A stretch of DNA of 64,000 nucleotides from Desertimonas sp963786985. Its GTDB lineage: Bacteria; Actinomycetota; Acidimicrobiia; Acidimicrobiales; Ilumatobacteraceae. Positions 43,699 through 51,995 of the stretch are shown piece by piece. The stretch lies in assembly GCA_963786985.1 (NCBI GenBank), contig CAWBBL010000009.1, positions 186,001-250,000 of the forward strand, in the 5' to 3' direction. The position numbers and the translations under genes are program-made. Below the pieces are notes generated by a model. The model was not told the origin of the DNA, made no database searches, and saw nothing but the letters and a program-made list of their open reading frames with translations. Every line of letters starts with the position of its first letter. The first letter of the stretch is position 1.

Positions 43699-44823
43699 AT
43701 GGAGGTCAGGCTCGGATCGTTCACGCCGGCGGCGCCGGTCGTCCTGGCGCCGATGGCCGGCGTCACCAATGCCCCCTTCCGCGCCCTGTGCCGGCGCTTC
43801 GGACCAGGACTCGTCTACGTCAACGAGATGGTGATGGCGACTGCCCTCGTGCACGGGAACGCCAAGACCGCCCAGATGGTGACGTTCGGCCCCGACGAGC
43901 AGCCGCGCAGCCTGCAGCTCTACGGCTCCGATCCGGAGATGATGTCGCGGGCCGTCGGCAAGCTGTGCGACGGCGGTCTCGTCGACCACGTCGATCTCAA
44001 CTTCGGTTGCCCGGCGGCGAAGGTCACCCGCCGTGGCGGTGGAGCGGCGGTGCCGGCCAAACCGCGGCTGCTGCGGGCGATCGTGCGGGCGGCTGTCGCT
44101 GCCGCCGCGCCGTACGGCGTCCCCGTGACCGCCAAGTTCCGCATGGGGCTGCACGACGACCTGCTGACGCACCTCGCTGCGGGATCGGTGTGCGAGGACG
44201 AAGGCGTCGCGTACATCGCGATGCACGCCCGCACCGCGCAGCAGCACTACGCCGGTGACGCCCGCTGGGACGCCATCGGCGAGCTGAAGGCCCACGTCAC
44301 GTCGATCCCGGTACTCGGTAATGGCGATATCTGGGTCGCCGCCGACGCCGTGGCGATGATCGCCGCCACGGGCTGCGACGGTGTGGTCGTCGGGCGTGGG
44401 TGTCTCGGGCGGCCATGGTTGTTCGGCGACTTGCTCTCCGTGTTCGCCGGTCGGCCGGTCCCGCCACCGCCACCGCTCGGCGACGTGATCGACGTGATGG
44501 CCGCTCACGCCCTGGACCTCGTCGAGCACCTCGGTTCGGAGCGCACGGCGATGCGTGACTTCCGCAAACACACAGCCTGGTACGTCACCGGGTACCCGGT
44601 GGGGCCCGAAGCCCGCCGCCGGCTGGCGATGGTGTCGTCGCTCGTCGAGCTCGACGAGCTGCTCGCCGCCCTCGACCGTGCCCTCGTCGTCGTCGCCGGT
44701 GGCGATTCGATCCGCCGCGGCCACACCAACGGCCCGATCCGTGTCGCCTTGCCCGACGGCTTCTTCGACGACGAGCTCGCCGTGCCCGACGACGCCGACG
44801 TGCTCACCCTCTCGGGGGGATGA
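43699..44823 (+). CDS. dus: tRNA-dihydrouridine synthase
   Basis: 374 residues from ATG 43699, 8 bases after a TAGCGT box. FMN barrel: VVLAPMAGVTNAPFRALCRR, QLYGSDPEM, catalytic cysteine in LNFGCPAAKVTRRGGGAA, FRMG, HARTAQQHYAG, and VLGNGDIW...GVVVGRGCLGRPWLF. The C-terminal helical domain is present. Typical of DusB-type actinobacterial enzymes. Confidence 0.94.
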   Translation: MEVRLGSFTPAAPVVLAPMAGVTNAPFRALCRRFGPGLVYVNEMVMATALVHGNAKTAQMVTFGPDEQPRSLQLYGSDPEMMSRAVGKLCDGGLVDHVDLNFGCPAAKVTRRGGGAAVPAKPRLLRAIVRAAVAAAAPYGVPVTAKFRMGLHDDLLTHLAAGSVCEDEGVAYIAMHARTAQQHYAGDARWDAIGELKAHVTSIPVLGNGDIWVAADAVAMIAATGCDGVVVGRGCLGRPWLFGDLLSVFAGRPVPPPPPLGDVIDVMAAHALDLVEHLGSERTAMRDFRKHTAWYVTGYPVGPEARRRLAMVSSLVELDELLAALDRALVVVAGGDSIRRGHTNGPIRVALPDGFFDDELAVPDDADVLTLSGG

Positions 44824-44828
44824 GCGTC

Positions 44829-45737
44829 CTAGACGCTCGGCGGACTGCCCAACAGTTCGGTTTGGGCGACGATCATGTCCGGCTTGAGTCCGGCGACGCC
44901 TGAGGGGCCGGCGAGGATGCGCCGGCGGACGGCACCGGACACGGTGTCGATGAGGATCGTCGTGCCGACGACGACGATCAGAGCCATCCCGGCCAACCCC
45001 CACTCCTTGAAGCGCAGGCCATCGTTGAGGATCTGTCCGATGCCGCCAATGCCGAGGACGCCGAGCACCGACGACACGCGGATGTTGATCTCGAAGCGAT
45101 AGAGGACGAACGAGGCGATCTCGGGCATCGTCTGGGGGACCACGGCCCAGCGCAGGCGCTGCAGCTGTGAGGCCCCAACCGAATCGGCCGCCTCGATCGG
45201 CCCGCGGTCGATTCCTTCGATGATCTCCGAACAGAGCTTGCCGAGCGTGCCGACCGAGCCGATGGCGATGGCCAGCACTCCGGCGCTGTCGGTGAGGCCG
45301 AGCACTGGGATCAGCGCCAGCACGAGGATCAGCTCGGGGATTGCACGTAGCACGTTGAACAGTTGGCGGATGAAGAACGAGAACCAGCGCGGCACGAGGT
45401 TCTCGGCTGCCAAGAACCCCAGCGGTACGGCGAACACGGCAGCGATCAACGTGCCCAGCCAAGCCATCGCGATCGAGTCCCACATCGCCCGCAGACAACG
45501 CCCGATGTCCGACGCCTCCAGCTGCGTGAACATCAGCTCGAACAACCTGTAGAGGTCGGCCGGCGCTTCGAGCAGCCGGCTCCACTTGATGTTGAGACCG
45601 AGGATCGACCACACCACGAGGACCGCCCAGGCGCCGAGCGTCGCCCACTTGGCCACGTTGACCGGTCGTGCTGGACGCTTGGTCCCGGTCGTGGGCGTGC
45701 CGACGGGAGCGCGGGGCGACTGCAACCCCGCCGTCAT
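44829..45737 (-). CDS. phosphonate-type ABC transporter permease (PhnE), second copy
   Basis: 302 residues from ATG 45737, overlapping the first permease's stop (ATGA). About six hydrophobic segments; the EAA loop SVGASQLQRLRWAVVPQTMP and the GVLGIGGIGQILNDGLRFKE end are typical of PhnE. The operon thus has two permeases. It converges on dus, with 5 bp between stops. Confidence 0.92.
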   Translation of the reverse strand: MTAGLQSPRAPVGTPTTGTKRPARPVNVAKWATLGAWAVLVVWSILGLNIKWSRLLEAPADLYRLFELMFTQLEASDIGRCLRAMWDSIAMAWLGTLIAAVFAVPLGFLAAENLVPRWFSFFIRQLFNVLRAIPELILVLALIPVLGLTDSAGVLAIAIGSVGTLGKLCSEIIEGIDRGPIEAADSVGASQLQRLRWAVVPQTMPEIASFVLYRFEINIRVSSVLGVLGIGGIGQILNDGLRFKEWGLAGMALIVVVGTTILIDTVSGAVRRRILAGPSGVAGLKPDMIVAQTELLGSPPSV

Positions 45738-46552
45738 ACGAGCCGCCTCCGCAACAGCGTCGAGATGCGGTCGACGATGAACACGACGATGACGAACATC
45801 ACGACGATGCCCCACACTGCTTCCCAGTTGTTCTGCGACACGAAGAACTCGATCCGTTCGCCGACGCCTCCCGCCCCGACGAGGCCGATCACGCTCGATG
45901 CCCGCAGGTTGAGCTCGAACGCATAGAGCGAGTACGAGGCGTAGGCCGGGAGGATCTGCGGCACGACCGCGCTGCGCAGCATCTGGGAGTGCCGTGCCCC
46001 GCTGGCATGCGCCGCCTCCAGCGGTCCTGGGTCGATGCCGTCGAGGGTGTCGGCGGTGAGCTTGGTGACGACGGCGATCGAGAAGAAGAACAGCGACAAC
46101 AGACCCGGCAGCGCTCCGATCCCGACTGCCGACACGAACAGCAGCGCCCAGAGGATGTCCGGAAAGGCGCGGATGACGTTGGTGACCGCCCGCACGACGA
46201 AGCGCACACTGCGGTTCGGTGCGCCGAACCGCGTCGACCACAGCGCCAGGGGAAGCGCCACGATGACCCCGGCCGACGTCCCGAGGATGGCCAAGCGCAG
46301 CGTCTCCACGAACGCCGCCCGGGTGCGGGCCGAGAACATCTGGTCCCAGTCCGTGTCCGGGATCGCCGAGATCACCGGGTTGTCGTTGCCGAACTTCTCG
46401 AACACCGCGCGCAACGAGAAGCCGGTGCCGTACTCCCAGTCCCACACGGTCAGCACCGTGAGCACGACCATGGCCAGTCCGACGCCGATGCCGAACAGGC
46501 TCGGACGTGGCTTGGCGGGCCGTCTCGCTCGACCCACCTCCGCCGTGGTCAT
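45734..46552 (-). CDS. phosphonate-type ABC transporter permease (PhnE), first copy
   Basis: 272 residues, with the EAA loop ASGARHSQMLRSAVVPQILP and VIGLVGAGGVGERIEFFVSQ at the end. Homologous to its neighbour and likely to form a heterodimer with it. The start overlaps the phnC stop (ATGA). Confidence 0.92.
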   Translation of the reverse strand: MTTAEVGRARRPAKPRPSLFGIGVGLAMVVLTVLTVWDWEYGTGFSLRAVFEKFGNDNPVISAIPDTDWDQMFSARTRAAFVETLRLAILGTSAGVIVALPLALWSTRFGAPNRSVRFVVRAVTNVIRAFPDILWALLFVSAVGIGALPGLLSLFFFSIAVVTKLTADTLDGIDPGPLEAAHASGARHSQMLRSAVVPQILPAYASYSLYAFELNLRASSVIGLVGAGGVGERIEFFVSQNNWEAVWGIVVMFVIVVFIVDRISTLLRRRLV

Positions 46553-47328
46553 ATGCCGGCGGCCTCCTTGTCCATCGTGTCGTCAGCCGTCAGGCTGCGG
46601 CCGTAGATGTCCTCGAACACGGCGGCGTCGGCGTCGCTGCCGGAGCCGTCGAACACGACCGAACCGGCGCGCAGGCCGACGATGCGGTCGGCGTACGCCG
46701 TGGCCAGGTCGAGGAAGTGCAGGTTGACGATCGTCGTGATCCCCAGGTCGCGATTGATCCGTTGAAGGTCGCGCATCACCACGTGGCTCGTCGGCGGATC
46801 GAGTGACGCAACCGGTTCGTCGGCGAGGATGACCTGCGGTTGCTGGGCGAGCGCCCTGGCGATGCCGACGCGCTGGCGCTGCCCACCCGAGAGATTGGAC
46901 GCTCGAACGTAGGCCTTCTCGACGATCTCGACGCGCTCCAGCGACTGCATGGCGATCTCGACGTCGTCGGCGGGATACAGGCCGACCAGTGTGCGCAGGG
47001 TCGAGACCCGGTGCAGCCGGCCCATCAGCACGTTGTTCAGCACTGTCGTGCGGTTGACGAGGTTGAACGACTGGAAGATCATCCCGACGTCGGCACGCAG
47101 GTTGCGCATCTGACGTCGGGACAGCCCGGTGACGTCGACGCCGTTGACGTCGAGGTGCCCCGATGTCAGCGGCACCAGGCCGTTGATCGCCCGCACGAGC
47201 GTCGACTTGCCCGCTCCGGAGAGCCCGACGACGACGACGAACTCGCCGTCGGCGATTTCCAGGTCGACGTTCCTCAGAGCGTGCACCCCGCCGTCGTAGG
47301 TGACGCTTGCTTGCTGAAACCTGATCAT
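46549..47328 (-). CDS. phnC: phosphonate-type ABC transporter ATPase (PhnC)
   Basis: 259 residues, MIRFQQASVTYDGGVHALRN. Walker A GLSGAGKSTLVRAING, Q-loop MIFQSFNLVNRTTVLNNVLM, signature LSGGQRQRVGIARAL, Walker B ILADEPVASLDPPTSH, H-loop NLHFLDLATAYADRI. PhnC-class importers take up phosphonates, phosphite or phosphate; no C-P lyase or phosphonatase gene is nearby to say which. Confidence 0.93.
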   Translation of the reverse strand: MIRFQQASVTYDGGVHALRNVDLEIADGEFVVVVGLSGAGKSTLVRAINGLVPLTSGHLDVNGVDVTGLSRRQMRNLRADVGMIFQSFNLVNRTTVLNNVLMGRLHRVSTLRTLVGLYPADDVEIAMQSLERVEIVEKAYVRASNLSGGQRQRVGIARALAQQPQVILADEPVASLDPPTSHVVMRDLQRINRDLGITTIVNLHFLDLATAYADRIVGLRAGSVVFDGSGSDADAAVFEDIYGRSLTADDTMDKEAAGI

Positions 47329-47345
47329 GTCGCCTCCTCCGCGAT

Positions 47346-47407
47346 TGCGAGCGAGCGAGCGCTAGCGAGTGAGCGGCCGGCCACGGCCTGCGTGGCCGGG
47401 GAACGCA
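47346..47407. repeat. GGGAACGCA-type dispersed repeat, copy C
   Basis: TGCGAGCGAGCGAGCGCTAG through to GGCCTGCGTGGCCGGGGAAC-GCA, with the stem CCGGCCACG-gcctg-CGTGGCCGG (47377-47399). It lies between the binding-protein gene and phnC on the minus strand. Confidence 0.8.
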
Positions 47408-47442
47408 TTGAACCGTTCATGTCGCCTGCCCGTAAAGTCGCC

Positions 47443-47474
47443 GGGCCGGGGCGCTCCGTGGAACACCCCGGCCC
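47443..47474 (-). terminator. hairpin after the PhnD-like gene
   Basis: GGGCCGGGG (47443-47451) pairs with CCCCGGCCC (47466-47474), a perfect 9-bp stem with a 14-base loop, followed on the minus strand by ACTTTACG. It lies 38 bp after the binding-protein stop and before phnC, and could reduce expression of the downstream transporter genes. Confidence 0.6.
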
Positions 47475-47512
47475 GGGAAGGTTGTGTCGTCGCTGGAGCC
47501 GACGTCAGTCGC

Positions 47513-50159
47513 TCACTCCAGGAGGTCGGCCAGCTCCGTGCGCAGCTCGCGGATCACGTCGAAGTCGGCGGAGTCGACCGGCTGGAGGCCGTCGATCTCG
47601 TACAGGTCCGGGTCGGCCAGCAGGGCGGCTCCCTCAGGATCCTCGGCGATGTCGAGGAACGCTGCGGTGACCGCCTCCTTGAGGTCCTCCGGGAGATCGC
47701 CGGCGACGGCGAAGCCGTCGTTGGGGATCGGGAACGACCAGGCGAACACGACGACCTGTTCGCCAACGTCGGGGATCTGGTCGACCAGCCCGGTTCGTGC
47801 GTCGTTGAACGAGACGCCGACATCGGCGTCTCCGTCGTACACCGCCTGCACCGTGGCGTCATGCGTCCCAGCGAACTGAGCGGTGATGTCGGCGACAGGG
47901 TCGACGCCCTGGTTGAGCAGCTGCAGTGCCGGCACGAGGTAGCCGGATGCCGAGCCCTGGTCGACGAAGGCGACGGTCTTGCCGGCGACGTCGGCGAGGT
48001 GCTCCTCACCGATCGGGCCGTCCGCCGCGCTCGTGGCGTCGAGGACGCCGTTACAGAACAGGAACCCCTCCTCGTCGGCCACTGGCTCGTCCGAGCAGTA
48101 GGTGTCCGGGTCGTTGGTGAACCACTGCGTGACGTACTCGAACGAGCCGAAGCGCTCGGACTGCAGGATCAGATCGGCACCAGCCTCGTCTTCGGCCTGG
48201 ACCATCTGCACCGGACCGAGACCGCCGGCGACCTGGGCCTGGCCGGACTCCAGGGCGATGATCACGCCGGCGTAGTCCGTCGGGACCAGGGCCTCGACCT
48301 CGACACCGAGGCGTTCCTCGAGCAACTCGGCGAGCGGCTCGGCGGTGGCGATCAGACCACCGGCCTCCGATGACGGCGTCAGCGTGAACGTCAGCGTCTC
48401 GGGCCAGTCGGGACCGGGGGTGACCGGGAAGACGATGCCGCTGGCCGACCCTGCGTCCCCGGCTTCAGTGGTCGCCGTCGCGTCGCTCGGCCCGGTGCCG
48501 TCCGTTGGCTCGGTGCCGTCGGTCGGCTCGGTGCCGTCGGTGGGCGCCGAGGTCGCTGGGGCTGCTTCGGTGGTTGCCGGGGCCAGGGCGTCGGCCTGTG
48601 ACGGCGGCACCAGCGTCGCATCGATGAGGTACAGCGTGCCGTTGGCGATCGGGATGTCACCGCACACCGCGGCGGCCTCGTCGTTGATCACCAGGGTGTC
48701 GGCCTCCAGGGTGAAGTTGAGCTCCTCACCCTCCAGGGTCACTGCCGAACCTTCGGCGGCGAGATCCTCGCTCGACAGCGACTCTCCCTCGACCACGTGG
48801 AAGCTGAGCACTTCGGCGAGCACCTCCGGATCAGAGGTCAGCGCCGACCGCTGGTCGGGCGTGAGCTCGATGAACGCACTGTTGACCGGCGCGAACACCG
48901 TGAACGGGCCTTCACCGTCGAGGGCCTCGAGCAGTTCGGCCCTGGTGAGCAGTTGCTGCAGGGTGGACGTCTCGAGGTTGTTGGTGATCGCCGTGCCGGC
49001 GGCGTCGTCGGCGAGCTCGGCAAGGGCGCCCTCGCCGAAGTCCGGCAGCTCGGCGCACTCCGGGCCGGTACCGACGACTTCGGCCGGCACGCTGCTCCCG
49101 GTTGGTGTGCTGCTCTCGGTCGGGGCCGATGTGGCCACGCCGGTGGTCTCGACGGTGGGTCCGCTGGTCTCGACTGCCTCGGCTGCCAGCTCCGTTGTTT
49201 CGACGGCGCTGGTCTCGACGGCGCTGGTCTCGACGGCAGCGATAGCCGGTCCGCTGGTCTCGACGGCGCTGGTCTCGACGGCGCTGGTCTCGACCGGCTC
49301 CGCTGGTCTCGACGGCGCTGGTCTCGACGGCGCTGGTCTCGACGGCGCTGTTTCGACGGCAGTTGTTTCGACGGCGCTGGTCTCGACGGCGCTGGTCTCG
49401 ACGGCAGTCGTGTCGACGGCGCTGGTCTCGACGGCCTCGGCTGCCGGCTCCGTTGTTTCGACGGTCGTTTCGACGGCAGTTGTTTCGACGGTCGTTTCGA
49501 CGGCAGTTGTTTCAACGGCAGTTGTGTCGACGGCGCTGGTCTCGACGGCCTCGGCTGCCGGCTCCGTTGTTTCGACGGTCGTTTCGACGGCAGTTGTTTC
49601 GACGCGTCGTCTCGACGGCGTCGACTGCCGGCTCCGTTGTTTCGACCGCAGTCGTTTCGACGGCGGTTGTTTCGACGGTCGTTTCCACGGCGGTTGTGTC
49701 GACGGCGCTGGTCTCGACGGCGGCGACGGCTGGTCCGCTGGTCTCGACCGCCTCGGCCGCCTCGGCCGCGGGTCCGCTGGTCTCGACGGCTGGTCCGCTG
49801 GTCTCGACGGCGGCGACGGCTGGTCCGCTGGTCTCGACGGCGGCGACGGCTGGTCCGCTGGTTTCGACGGCGGCGACGGCTGGTCCGCTGGTCTCGACGG
49901 CGGCGACGGCTGGTCCGCTGGTCTCGACGGCGGCGACGGCTGGTCCGCTGCTTTCGACGGCGGCGACAGCCGGCCCGCTGGTCTCGACAGCCTCGACGGC
50001 TGCGGTCGGTGCCGCGGCGTCCGTCGCCGCGGGAACTTCGGCGCCGGCGGGTGTCGCTTCGACGGCCACGGTGTCGGAGGCGTCATCGTCGTCGTCGCCG
50101 CAGGCCGCGAGTATCAGCGTTCCGGCAGCAGCGATCACGAGGAGCGAACGGTGTTTCAT
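47513..50159 (-). pseudogene. lipoprotein: repeat stalk + FAS1 domain + PhnD-like binding protein (one frameshift)
   Basis: Starts at 50159, MKHRSLLVIAAAGTLILAAC followed by GDDDDD: a lipoprotein signal with lipobox LAAC. Then about 300 residues of VETSGPAVAA and VETSA/VETTA repeats, a FAS1 (fasciclin) domain (LETSTLQQLLTRAELLEALD, FTVFAPVNSAFIEL, NGTLYLIDATLVPPS), an acidic Thr/Ala linker (DGTEPTDGTEPT), and a complete PhnD-type domain (FTLTPSSEAGGLIATAEPLA to the stop, with DQGSASGYLVPALQL and DADVGVSFNDARTG). One extra base near 49605 in the repeats breaks the frame; total length is 3n+1. It should be the binding protein of the adjacent importer, held away from the membrane. Confidence 0.85.
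49130..50000. repeat. 15-bp and 30-bp tandem repeats encoding the stalk
   Basis: Units of 15 bp (GTCTCGACGGCGCTG type) and 30 bp (CTGGTCTCGACGGCGGCGAC plus GGCTGGTCCG). The 30-bp unit runs six times in register from 49801 to 49980 with few changes. Read on the minus strand it encodes VETSGPAVAA; the 15-bp unit encodes VETSA or VETTA. All six frames are largely open, so indels here do not create stops. Confidence 0.9.
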
Positions 50160-50212
50160 CCTTGAGTTCCTTCCGTCAGGTCGCCCTGATCCTGTTCCGA
50201 TGCGGGTGCGCC

Positions 50213-50227
50213 GTCAACATAGTTGAC
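50213..50227. promoter_or_regulatory. palindrome upstream of the phn-type operon
   Basis: GTCAACATAGTTGAC, a perfect 15-bp inverted repeat (6-bp arms), 54 bp before the lipoprotein start. Position and symmetry suit a repressor operator; the regulator is not identifiable. Confidence 0.4.
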
Positions 50228-50258
50228 GACGGCGGCCGGGGCGATCCCCGGGTCACGG

Positions 50259-50807
50259 TCAGCGCGACTCCACGAACTCCCGGAATGCCGGCCAGTCGGC
50301 GATCTCGGCGGTTCCGTCAACCGGTTCGTTCCACGGCCGGACCATCCGACAGACGGCCGCGTTCTGGCGGTGCCGAACGAGATCGGGCAGCACGATCGGC
50401 GAGTCGTCGAGGTAGACGTCGCATTCGATGCCGTACTTCCGGTATCGAATGTGAATCTCCTCCGTCGGCAGCTCATGGTCAGCGATCCAGCGCAACGTGT
50501 CTGGAATCGCCCAGCGCGGCTTGGCGGTGAGGATGACGATGCGGTGGCCGGCGTCACGCAACGCGTGCAAGGTCGACAAGGCGTCGGGATACGGTTCGAG
50601 GTGGCGGAAGATCGACGGGCGGTCCTCGGTGGCCTGCGCCCACCGCCAGAACGCCTGCATGTCGGCGAATCCACCGAGCTCGTGGAGGTTGTCCCACGAG
50701 ACGACCATCTCCGGCTTCAGTTCGCTGCCGAACTCCTCCATGTGCAGCTGCATCCATCCGGCGTTGAAGTCACACACCACACCGTCGAGATCGATCCCCA
50801 GCCGCAT
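50259..50807 (-). CDS. HAD-family 5'-nucleotidase-like phosphatase
   Basis: 182 residues from ATG 50807. HAD motif I MRLGIDLDGVVCDFNAG (both aspartates), motif II/III region RIVILTAKPRWA and the closing acidic motif CDVYLDDSPIVLPDL. Small size and pattern resemble the NT5C-type nucleotidases. It might feed phosphate metabolism beside the phn-type operon, but that link is only proximity. Confidence 0.82.
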   Translation of the reverse strand: MRLGIDLDGVVCDFNAGWMQLHMEEFGSELKPEMVVSWDNLHELGGFADMQAFWRWAQATEDRPSIFRHLEPYPDALSTLHALRDAGHRIVILTAKPRWAIPDTLRWIADHELPTEEIHIRYRKYGIECDVYLDDSPIVLPDLVRHRQNAAVCRMVRPWNEPVDGTAEIADWPAFREFVESR

Positions 50808-50946
50808 CGGGCAGAGTCCTACCAGCCAACCTCGGCGTTCACGCCGTCTTATCCGAAAGGCGGCCGGCCGAGCTGAGCAGCCACCACGGCACTGCGACCC
50901 AGCGGGCTCACATCGGCGCGCTGGAGTCTGAATTAGAACTCTGGAC

Positions 50947-51528
50947 ATGACCGTTCGGCCGCTCGTGCTCGCGTCGTCTTCGCCGCGGCGCCGCGAACTG
51001 TTGGCGTCGTTCGGGCTGGAGTTCACGGTCGTTGCTCCCGACCTCGACGAGATCCCGCTGCCTGGCGAGGGCTCTCTCGACCTCGTCCGTCGCCTCGCGG
51101 TCGCCAAAGCCTCGGCAGTCGCCGTCGGGACACCTGGAGCCGTCGTCATTGGCGCCGACACGGTCGTCGATGTCGACGGCGAGCGATTCGGCAAACCGCT
51201 CGACCCCGATGATGCCCGACGCATGTTGCAAGCCCTCAGTGGGCGAATCCACGTCGTGCACACCGGCGTCGCCGTGGTCCATGATGGCGAGGACGCCTGC
51301 CGGACCACGTCGAGCGAAGTGGCGTTCACGCAGCTCACCGACGACGACATCGAGTGGTACCTCGGCACCGGCGAACCGTTCGACAAGGCTGGCGCCTATG
51401 CCCTGCAAGGCGCCGGCGGGGTATTCGTTCGGTGGGTGCGCGGCAGCGTCAGTGGGGTCCTCGGCCTGCCCCTCCACGAGACGTCCGCCCTTCTCGGCAA
51501 TCTGGGGAAGATTCGTTTCAGACCCTGA
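50947..51528 (+). CDS. maf: Maf-type nucleoside-triphosphate pyrophosphatase
   Basis: 193 residues, MTVRPLVLASSSPRRRELLA. IGADTVVDVDGERFGKPLDP, VHTGVAVV and GEPFDKAGAYALQGAGGVFV are family motifs. Maf proteins hydrolyse dTTP/UTP and modified nucleotides. The last codons (NLGKIRFRP and the stop) lie in a three-arm repeat element, which thus supplies the C-terminus. A TAGAAC box ends 7 bases before the ATG. Confidence 0.94.
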   Translation: MTVRPLVLASSSPRRRELLASFGLEFTVVAPDLDEIPLPGEGSLDLVRRLAVAKASAVAVGTPGAVVIGADTVVDVDGERFGKPLDPDDARRMLQALSGRIHVVHTGVAVVHDGEDACRTTSSEVAFTQLTDDDIEWYLGTGEPFDKAGAYALQGAGGVFVRWVRGSVSGVLGLPLHETSALLGNLGKIRFRP

Positions 51529-51574
51529 CACGGAGATTCCCCAGAATCGCTGGTGACACGGATCTTCCCCAGAT
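51500..51574. repeat. three-arm palindromic element, copy 2
   Basis: ATCTGGGGAAGAT (51500-51512) and ATCTTCCCCAGAT (51562-51574) are perfect inverted ends; the middle arm TTCCCCAGA is at 51537-51545. Arm offsets 0, 36, 64 are the same as in copies 1 and 3. Its left arm lies inside the maf reading frame. Confidence 0.85.
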
Positions 51575-51587
51575 GAGGGAGGGCGGG

Positions 51588-51614
51588 TTAGCACTCTCGG
51601 GGTCCGGTTGCTAA
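51588..51614. promoter_or_regulatory. imperfect CIRCE operator
   Basis: TTAGCACTC (51588-51596), nine bases, then GGTTGCTAA (51606-51614); the right half matches 7 of 9 positions of the CIRCE consensus GAGTGCTAA. HrcA binds CIRCE to repress groESL. It stands 23 bp before the perfect site. Confidence 0.75.
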
Positions 51615-51636
51615 CGGTGGCGGACGGGGCCTACGC

Positions 51637-51663
51637 TTAGCACTCGCACAGTTTGAGTGCTAA
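51637..51663. promoter_or_regulatory. CIRCE operator (perfect)
   Basis: TTAGCACTC (51637-51645), nine bases, GAGTGCTAA (51655-51663): a perfect match to the HrcA operator. It lies 35 bp before groES. A weak promoter (TTGCTA at 51608-51613, TACGCT at 51632-51637, 18-bp spacing) would run between the two CIRCE sites. Confidence 0.95.
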
Positions 51664-51697
51664 TCACCCGTGACGCGCCAATGGAGGCATGCACCAG

Positions 51698-51991
51698 ATG
51701 AACCTGAAGCCGCTCGATGACCGCATCGTCGTCCAGCCCAACGAGGCCGAGCAGACGACCGCATCCGGTCTCGTCATCCCCGACACCGCCAAAGAGAAGC
51801 CGCAGCAAGGCAAGGTCCTCGCCGTTGGTCCTGGCAAGCGCACCGAGAACACCGGCGAACTCGTTCCGACCGGTATCGAGGTCGGCCAGACGGTCCTGTA
51901 CTCGAAGTACGGGGGCACCGAGGTCACCGTCGACGGCGAGGACCTGCTGATCCTCGCCAGCCGTGACGTCCTGGCGATCGTCGGGAGCTGA
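51698..51991 (+). CDS. groES: co-chaperonin GroES
   Basis: 97 residues from ATG 51698 (MNLKPLDDRIVVQPNEAEQT). GGAGG at 51683-51687 is 10 bases before it; the ATG at 51689 is in frame but only one base from that site. The mobile loop (TTASGLVIPDTAKEKPQQGK) that contacts GroEL is intact. Under HrcA/CIRCE control. Confidence 0.97.
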   Translation: MNLKPLDDRIVVQPNEAEQTTASGLVIPDTAKEKPQQGKVLAVGPGKRTENTGELVPTGIEVGQTVLYSKYGGTEVTVDGEDLLILASRDVLAIVGS

Positions 51992-51995
51992 GCGC

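Noticed and set aside
43459..45648. 729-codon minus-strand frame opposite tsaD and dus
   Set aside because: Arg/Gly/Asp-rich low-complexity text, antisense to tsaD and dus; no domain.
49130..50000. Regular 30-bp repeats that could suggest a CRISPR array
   Set aside because: The units are contiguous with no unique spacers, and they encode a regular peptide repeat in a lipoprotein gene.
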